From Sulfurimonas sp. (GTDB taxonomy: Bacteria; Campylobacterota; Campylobacteria; Campylobacterales; Sulfurimonadaceae), in assembly GCA_024762705.1 (NCBI GenBank), contig JANTGW010000019.1:1-10854 (forward strand): a stretch of 10,854 nt of DNA, in the 5' to 3' direction. Below the pieces are notes generated by a model. It searched no databases. It saw only the letters and a list, made by a program, of their open reading frames with translations, and was not told where the DNA came from. This document shows positions 7,291 through 10,854 of the stretch, in pieces (the stretch's first letter is position 1; each line of letters starts with the position of its first letter). Position numbers and translations under genes: made by a program.

Positions 7291-7296
7291 ATTTTA
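7291..7296 (-). promoter_or_regulatory. Candidate -10 box for luxS operon
   Basis: On the minus strand CGCTAAAATACATG places TAAAAT at 7296..7291, about 30 bases before the luxS ATG and preceded by T-rich DNA. Transcription would start near 7284, leaving a short leader containing the AAGGA site. A second GGCTAAAAT occurs about 45 bases further upstream (TAAAAT near 7338-7344) and could serve instead. The call is by eye. Confidence 0.4.
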
Positions 7297-7440
7297 GCGA
7301 AATAATTTGATGATAAATTGAAGTGTAAAAGTAGGCATAAATTTTAGCCCATATTGAAGTCTAAGTTCTGAAAAATTTAAAATACCAAAGGAAAGTTCAG
7401 AGATAGAGAAATTTTAGATTTTATGCAGATTGTGCAAAAT

Positions 7441-7482
7441 ATCCAACTAAGGCTAGGCTATTGCCTGCCGTGTTGGATTTTT
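7441..7482 (-). terminator. Hairpin terminator behind the por operon (possibly bidirectional)
   Basis: ATCCAAC (7441-7447) pairs with GTTGGAT (7472-7478) around an inner stem. In the inner stem GGC-T-AGGC (7451-7458) pairs with GCCTGCC (7463-7469) around a TATT loop, with a small internal loop between the two stems. It lies 35 bases beyond the porB stop, so it most likely ends por transcription on the minus strand, where the run after the stem is interrupted (ATATTTTG). On the plus strand the tail is a clean run of five T (7478-7482), though no plus-strand gene ends here. A bidirectional role or an unannotated plus-strand RNA is possible. Confidence 0.75.
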
Positions 7483-7517
7483 GTATAAGATGCGTGAAAG
7501 CTAGAAGTTCGTGAAGA

Positions 7518-8474
7518 TTAAACTCTCGCTTCTTCTCTTCTGTTTAAGTACGCCCAGTTCGCATCTACTCTCTCTTGCCACTCTTTAATAAGATGTTTGT
7601 ATTCATCTTTGAAAAGATGTTTAAAACGTCCTTGTGCAGCAAGATATTCTTCAACAGGAATAACATTTTTCGGTCTGTATGTGATGTTTAACTCATGCCC
7701 GTCAATAATTTCATATAATGGAAAAACCAATGAGTCCGTTGCCAAATCTGTTAACAGTATAGTATCTTTTGGATCAAATTTCCACTCCGTAGTACATGGA
7801 GAGACTGCATTGATGAAGACCGGCCCTTCAACTGCCATACCGTGTTGGATTTTTTTCACCATATCTTTCCATTTGTTTGGAGCAACCTGTGCAGAATACG
7901 GAATACCGTGGCTCGCCATGATCGATACCATATCTTTTTTGTTTTTCTTTTCGCCGTAAGATACACGACCTGCAGGCGTTGTTGTCGCTGAAGCACCGAT
8001 AGGTGTAGCAGATGAACGTTGTCCCCCAGTATTTGCATAGACTTCATTATCAAGTACCACATGCATAATATTGTGCCCGCGTTCCATACAACCTGAAATC
8101 CATTGAAAACCGATATCGTATGATGCTCCATCTCCTGCGAAAGAGACAAATTTAGGCTCTCTTTCAGGTTGCTTTAGTCTTCCTTTACGTTTTAATGCTT
8201 TATACATTGCTTCTGCACCTGCAACTGCAGTCGAACCGTTTTCAAAACCGATATGAATCCATGATGCATCCCAAGACGTGTATGGATACACAGCTGTACA
8301 AACTTCCAAACATCCTGTTGATGCTGAAAGAACGAGGTCATTGTTTGTAGCATTCAATATTTCACGAACGATAATAGAGTGTGCACAACCCGGGCAAAGA
8401 AGGTTTGCGCCTTCAAAACGGTCAGCTGATGTAGAAAATTCTTTTAAGTTCTTTACTTTTTTCATTTCACCCAT
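7518..8474 (-). CDS. porB: Pyruvate:ferredoxin oxidoreductase, beta subunit (TPP-binding)
   Basis: PorB carries thiamine diphosphate and an iron-sulfur cluster in the complex that interconverts pyruvate + CoA with acetyl-CoA + CO2, using ferredoxin (or flavodoxin). The 318-residue product has the cluster cysteines in CPGC (27 and 30), a further cysteine in STGCLEVC (55) and one in SPCTTEW (227). The TPP motif starts GDG at 114-116 and ends with Asn143 after the usual spacing, followed by YANTGGQ. The C-terminal tail after about residue 240 and the substrate-side YPYTSW fit the pyruvate enzyme better than the shorter 2-oxoglutarate beta subunit. The ATG at 8474 is preceded by AGGAG six bases upstream, which overlaps the porA stop. 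It is the last gene of porGDAB and is followed by the hairpin at 7441-7482. Family is certain; preference for pyruvate over another 2-oxoacid is likely. Confidence 0.95.
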   Translation of the reverse strand: MGEMKKVKNLKEFSTSADRFEGANLLCPGCAHSIIVREILNATNNDLVLSASTGCLEVCTAVYPYTSWDASWIHIGFENGSTAVAGAEAMYKALKRKGRLKQPEREPKFVSFAGDGASYDIGFQWISGCMERGHNIMHVVLDNEVYANTGGQRSSATPIGASATTTPAGRVSYGEKKNKKDMVSIMASHGIPYSAQVAPNKWKDMVKKIQHGMAVEGPVFINAVSPCTTEWKFDPKDTILLTDLATDSLVFPLYEIIDGHELNITYRPKNVIPVEEYLAAQGRFKHLFKDEYKHLIKEWQERVDANWAYLNRREEARV

Positions 8475-8483
8475 AGTTTTCTC

Positions 8484-9707
8484 CTATAAAAATTGTAGTT
8501 TCGGTCCGCGAACACCGATAAACTGTTGCAATGGAGTGGTAACTTGACCGGCATCCACATTACCTTGAAGCTCAACAAACAGATCTTTTATATGTCTTTT
8601 TGTCAAGTCACGACCACCAAGCCCGTAAACATATCCTGAAAGTAAAGCTTTCGTATCTGTATTGAAAAGGGCACCGGCTATTTCATTAAAGAGCATACCT
8701 GGAGCACCATTAGGTGAAGATCTGTCAAGTGCAGCAATCGCTTTAAGGTCTTTAAGTGCATCTCTTATTTCAGCAAACGGAAAAGGTCTTATCACACGTA
8801 AACCTACTACACCTGCTTTAATGCCCTGTTCTCTCATCTCTGAAGCAACTTCACGTGCGGTCTCAACAGAAGTACCCATACACACAATAGCCACATCAGC
8901 GTCATCAATATCATATTTTTCAACTATATTGTATTTGCGTCCGCTGATCTTCTCGAACTCATCAAAAGCAGTTTGAATTTTTGGCAATACCTTTGTCATC
9001 AGGTCATGATGCTGACGCGCTTTATGCTCATAGTGCCAATCTTCTTCAGTCTGTACCCCATGTGTTACCGGATGTTCAAAATCCAGCATATCATTCATAG
9101 GTTGGAATTCACCGACAAAGCCATAAGCAGTATCATCATCTAAAGTATGTACTCCCTGTGCTGTGTGAGAAGTCATAAATCCATCCTGGTGCACCATGCA
9201 TGGAAGTCTGACATCGTGATCTTCTGCTACTTTAAATGCTATGAAATTCAAATCATATGCATCTTGCGGACAGTAAGCATCGAGTTGAATCCAGCCGGAA
9301 TCACGCCCAAGATACATATCTGAGTGGTCTCCATTAACATTAAGAGGCGCTGCAAGAGCACGGTTTACAACATTAAGAACAATCGGCAAACGCATACCTG
9401 ACGCTTGATACAATGTCTCAACCATAAGTGCAAAACCCTGACTTGATGTAGCTGTAGCAACACGTCCACCTGCAGCGGAAGCACCTATACACCCACTCAT
9501 AGCAGCATGTTCTGACTCCACCATTATATATTCACCCTCAATGTAACCATCTGCCAAAAATTTTGCATATCCTTCAACTATTGGAGTCGATGGTGTAATC
9601 GGGTACGCAGAGACAACGTCAATCTGGCATTGTCTCATAGCTTGTGCTGCAGCATAATTTCCATCCCATACTTCGATATCTCTTAATTCCATTTTATCAA
9701 ATGCCAT
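8484..9707 (-). CDS. porA: Pyruvate:ferredoxin oxidoreductase, alpha subunit
   Basis: PorA supplies the pyruvate- and pyrimidine-binding face of the complex. The 407-residue length is normal for a separate alpha subunit. The substrate motif YPITPSTPIVE is at residues 35-45, the TPP-activating glutamate is in VESEHAAMSG (63-72), and GRDSGWIQ is typical of pyruvate alpha subunits in this phylum. The C-terminal third has the transketolase-C-like fold (ADVAIVCMGTS, RVIRPFPFAEI). The ATG at 9707 follows the porD TAG without any gap, and AAGGAG (9719..9714) inside the end of porD gives a strong ribosome-binding site six bases before it. No frameshift or missing motif is visible. It forms the catalytic core with PorB. 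Confidence 0.96.
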   Translation of the reverse strand: MAFDKMELRDIEVWDGNYAAAQAMRQCQIDVVSAYPITPSTPIVEGYAKFLADGYIEGEYIMVESEHAAMSGCIGASAAGGRVATATSSQGFALMVETLYQASGMRLPIVLNVVNRALAAPLNVNGDHSDMYLGRDSGWIQLDAYCPQDAYDLNFIAFKVAEDHDVRLPCMVHQDGFMTSHTAQGVHTLDDDTAYGFVGEFQPMNDMLDFEHPVTHGVQTEEDWHYEHKARQHHDLMTKVLPKIQTAFDEFEKISGRKYNIVEKYDIDDADVAIVCMGTSVETAREVASEMREQGIKAGVVGLRVIRPFPFAEIRDALKDLKAIAALDRSSPNGAPGMLFNEIAGALFNTDTKALLSGYVYGLGGRDLTKRHIKDLFVELQGNVDAGQVTTPLQQFIGVRGPKLQFL

Positions 9708-10103
9708 CTAGCTCTCCTTCCCATGTTTTGCAGGCCAATTAGCAATTTCCACTTCTTCATCAGCCTGTTCTGGAAACATTAAAAGTGATTTTGGATTTGT
9801 CGGACAAACCTCAACGCAAATTGCACACCCTTTACAATGATCCATATCAATACCTAACATTTTTTTGTCTCTTGAAATAATCGAAATATCCGGACAATAC
9901 ACCCAGCAAAATTGGCAGTCAATACAATAGTCCTTGTTAAAAACAGGCTTTTGTATTCTCCAGTCAGCAACACTCGCAGTAAAAGAGCTGTTTTGTGAAT
10001 ATGGACGGTCTTCTTGCGGTATAGAGGCAACATTATCTACTACGTCATCAAATGTTCGAAGCATAGCTCCGATTTCAAATTCATCCCAACCTGTATTTGG
10101 CAT
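9708..10103 (-). CDS. porD: Pyruvate:ferredoxin oxidoreductase, delta subunit (2x[4Fe-4S] ferredoxin)
   Basis: PorD is the electron-wiring subunit that carries electrons between the PorB cluster and external ferredoxin. The 131-residue product has two complete 4Fe-4S motifs. The first is CIDCQFCWVYCP (Cys60, 63, 66, 70) and the second is CKGCAICVEVCP (Cys90, 93, 96, 100). The first 55 residues, before the cluster domain, are an acidic extension of the kind seen in epsilonproteobacterial PorD, containing WDEFEIGAMLRTFDD near the N-terminus and ADWRIQKPVFNKDYC leading into the clusters. The AAGGAG overlapping the porG stop gives a six-base spacing to ATG 10103. Its TAG touches the porA ATG. Confidence 0.95.
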   Translation of the reverse strand: MPNTGWDEFEIGAMLRTFDDVVDNVASIPQEDRPYSQNSSFTASVADWRIQKPVFNKDYCIDCQFCWVYCPDISIISRDKKMLGIDMDHCKGCAICVEVCPTNPKSLLMFPEQADEEVEIANWPAKHGKES

Positions 10104-10113
10104 TTTTAGCTCC

Positions 10114-10671
10114 TTACTTTACTTCATCGTATGCGCGCTGAATCGCGATCATATTTGCATCAACAATTTTTTTAGGCAATTTGTCGAGGATTCTCTGCAT
10201 GCTTTCTTTGAAAAACTCAATATCATACATTCCGGATACTTTCATAAAAGCACCAAGCATAGGTGTATTTGGAATAGCACGACCAATAGTCTCTTGTGCA
10301 ATTTTAATACAATCTACCGTATATACTTCCTTGCCTTCGAGCTTTGGTTGTGATGCAATGAGCTCTTGAGTATTCATATGTGTTGTAATGATATACTTTG
10401 TATTTTCTTTTCCGTTAATCGTCACATCAGTCGTATAAACCAGTGCCGGATCAATCACAAAGACATAGTCTGGCTCCATATATTTTTCATGATTCATGAT
10501 TACTTTATCATCAACACGGTTATATGCTGTCATAGCTGCCCCACGTTTTGCAGAACCGTAAAATGCAAATGCCTGCACTTCTTTACCGGTTGTAGAAATA
10601 ACATCTGCCAAACCTTTAGCACCTGTAACAGCACCTTGACCCGCACGACTATGCCATCTAATCTCTAGCAT
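10114..10671 (-). CDS. porG: Pyruvate:ferredoxin oxidoreductase, gamma subunit
   Basis: PorG is the CoA-side/structural subunit of the four-subunit complex. I place the start at ATG 10671, giving 185 residues beginning MLEIRWHSRAGQG. AAAGGAG (10683..10677) lies five bases upstream, whereas a longer reading from TTG 10692 would translate through that ribosome-binding site. The family motifs RAGQG (9-13) and YGSAKRGA (38-45) are intact, followed by DYVFVIDPAL and IPNTPMLGAF. It is the first gene of porGDAB, ten bases from porD. The preceding 122 bases hold a strong-looking -10 box, so it probably has its own promoter. Homologues in this gene order are found in Helicobacter and Sulfurimonas; in autotrophs the enzyme works in the CO2-fixing direction. 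Confidence 0.95.
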   Translation of the reverse strand: MLEIRWHSRAGQGAVTGAKGLADVISTTGKEVQAFAFYGSAKRGAAMTAYNRVDDKVIMNHEKYMEPDYVFVIDPALVYTTDVTINGKENTKYIITTHMNTQELIASQPKLEGKEVYTVDCIKIAQETIGRAIPNTPMLGAFMKVSGMYDIEFFKESMQRILDKLPKKIVDANMIAIQRAYDEVK

Positions 10672-10676
10672 GACTT

Positions 10677-10683
10677 CTCCTTT
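10677..10683 (-). promoter_or_regulatory. porG: Ribosome-binding site fixing the porG start
   Basis: AAAGGAG reads on the minus strand at 10683..10677, five bases before ATG 10671. It excludes the seven-residue longer reading from TTG 10692. Confidence 0.85.
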
Positions 10684-10701
10684 GATTTTCAAGAAACTTA
10701 T

Positions 10702-10709
10702 ATTTTATA
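10702..10709 (-). promoter_or_regulatory. Candidate -10 box of the por operon
   Basis: TATAAAAT reads on the minus strand at 10709..10702, within A/T-rich DNA, about 31 bases before the porG ATG. The start of transcription would be near 10695, giving a leader of about 24 bases that contains the AAAGGAG site. No clear -35 box is seen, as is usual in this phylum. Confidence 0.5.
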
Positions 10710-10717
10710 TGTTACTA

Positions 10718-10781
10718 AATTCTTAAGCCTTATTTTAGAGCAGACCTACTTAAAGTTAGCTTGATAATTTAATTAAGAATT
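10718..10781. repeat. Inverted repeat AATTCTTAA / TTAAGAATT upstream of por
   Basis: A perfect nine-base inverted repeat, AATTCTTAA (10718-10726) and TTAAGAATT (10773-10781), with 46 bases between the arms. It lies just upstream of the por -10 box. It could be a pair of half-sites for a regulator, or a chance match in very A/T-rich DNA. Confidence 0.3.
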
Positions 10782-10793
10782 ACTTATATTTAA

Positions 10794-10854
10794 TTAGTGC
10801 GAAGATTTTCTACTTTCTAGATACCTGATTGCATCTAAAGAATCTTTCGTAATG
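10794..10854 (-). CDS. Probable C-terminal end of an upstream gene (runs off right edge)
   Basis: Read on the minus strand from the right edge, one frame is open for 19 codons and ends at TAA (10796..10794). It encodes ITKDSLDAIRYLESRKSSH, an amphipathic, charged helix typical of a protein end. The other two frames on this strand hit stops earlier in the same stretch. Too little is visible to name the protein. The 122 bases between this stop and porG, with a -10 box, suggest por is a separate transcription unit. Confidence 0.45.
   Translation of the reverse strand, partial: ITKDSLDAIRYLESRKSSH

Larger units (their letters stand above)
7262..7517. other. 256-base spacer between luxS and porB
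   Basis: This is the largest gene-free stretch in the window. From the luxS side it holds the luxS ribosome-binding site, one or two TAAAAT-type -10 candidates on the minus strand, A/T-rich DNA without a convincing ORF or tRNA, and then the hairpin at 7441-7482 behind porB. About 100 bases (7345-7440) show nothing I can name. Confidence 0.6.

Noticed and set aside
7299..7343. 14-codon ORF (MPTFTLQFIIKLFR) upstream of luxS, a possible leader peptide
   Set aside because: It has no ribosome-binding site and overlaps the candidate luxS promoter; the length is expected by chance.
7856..8149. 97-codon minus-strand open frame within porB in another frame
   Set aside because: It overlaps the TPP-binding core of porB and has no family resemblance or start signal.
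9934..10353. 139-codon plus-strand open frame antisense to porD/porG
   Set aside because: It lies entirely opposite two well-supported genes, lacks a ribosome-binding site and has a low-complexity composition typical of antisense shadows.
10672..10692. Seven-residue N-terminal extension of PorG from TTG 10692
   Set aside because: It would translate through the AAAGGAG site that serves ATG 10671, and the family begins at that ATG.
1..10854. CRISPR array, tRNA, rRNA, insertion sequence or phage-defence cassette
   Set aside because: I saw no spaced repeats, cloverleaf-like genes, transposase motifs or defence domains anywhere in the window.

Overview
The window looks like ordinary chromosomal DNA from a Campylobacterota (epsilonproteobacterial) member, most likely a Sulfurimonas-like sulfur oxidiser. 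The evidence is the low GC content, A/T-rich spacers, very tight gene packing, the style of the proteins, and a four-subunit pyruvate:ferredoxin oxidoreductase in the order gamma-delta-alpha-beta beside luxS, mnmG and an orphan mnmD-type methyltransferase. The genus is inferred from memory of these families, not from a search. I see no insertion sequence, phage gene, CRISPR array, tRNA or rRNA.

Layout. (1) Positions 1-2303, minus strand: mnmG (tRNA wobble-uridine modification), followed directly by the 5' part of an unrecognised gene that runs off the left edge. (2) Positions 2382-5680, plus strand: a compact, probably co-transcribed set of four genes, namely a 68-residue unknown, a Sel1-repeat protein, riboflavin synthase (ribE) and a RecQ helicase. 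RecQ has no usable ATG at its true N-terminus and probably starts at ATT 3905. (3) Positions 5677-7261, minus strand: luxS, a 100-residue unknown and an MnmD-like tRNA methyltransferase, linked by overlapping or near-touching stops and starts. The stop codons of recQ and mnmD interlock. (4) Positions 7262-7517: a 256-base gap with the luxS promoter region and a strong hairpin behind porB. (5) Positions 7518-10671, minus strand: porG-porD-porA-porB, each with a good Shine-Dalgarno sequence. (6) Right edge: a promoter region for por and the probable last codons of another minus-strand gene.

How the genes work together. The por operon encodes one enzyme complex that interconverts pyruvate and acetyl-CoA plus CO2 using ferredoxin. 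In autotrophic Campylobacterota it fixes CO2 next to the reductive TCA cycle. MnmG and MnmD act on the same base, U34 of certain tRNAs, but lie in different operons. LuxS and MnmD both belong to S-adenosylmethionine metabolism: the methyltransferase releases S-adenosylhomocysteine, which Pfs and LuxS recycle. The ribE-recQ pairing has no obvious functional logic.

I did not find a clearly new biological system. The points most worth checking are the apparent AUU start of recQ, the concentration of non-AUG starts at internal operon positions, the orphan MnmD without the MnmC oxidase domain, and three unrecognised proteins (left edge, 68 residues, 100 residues).
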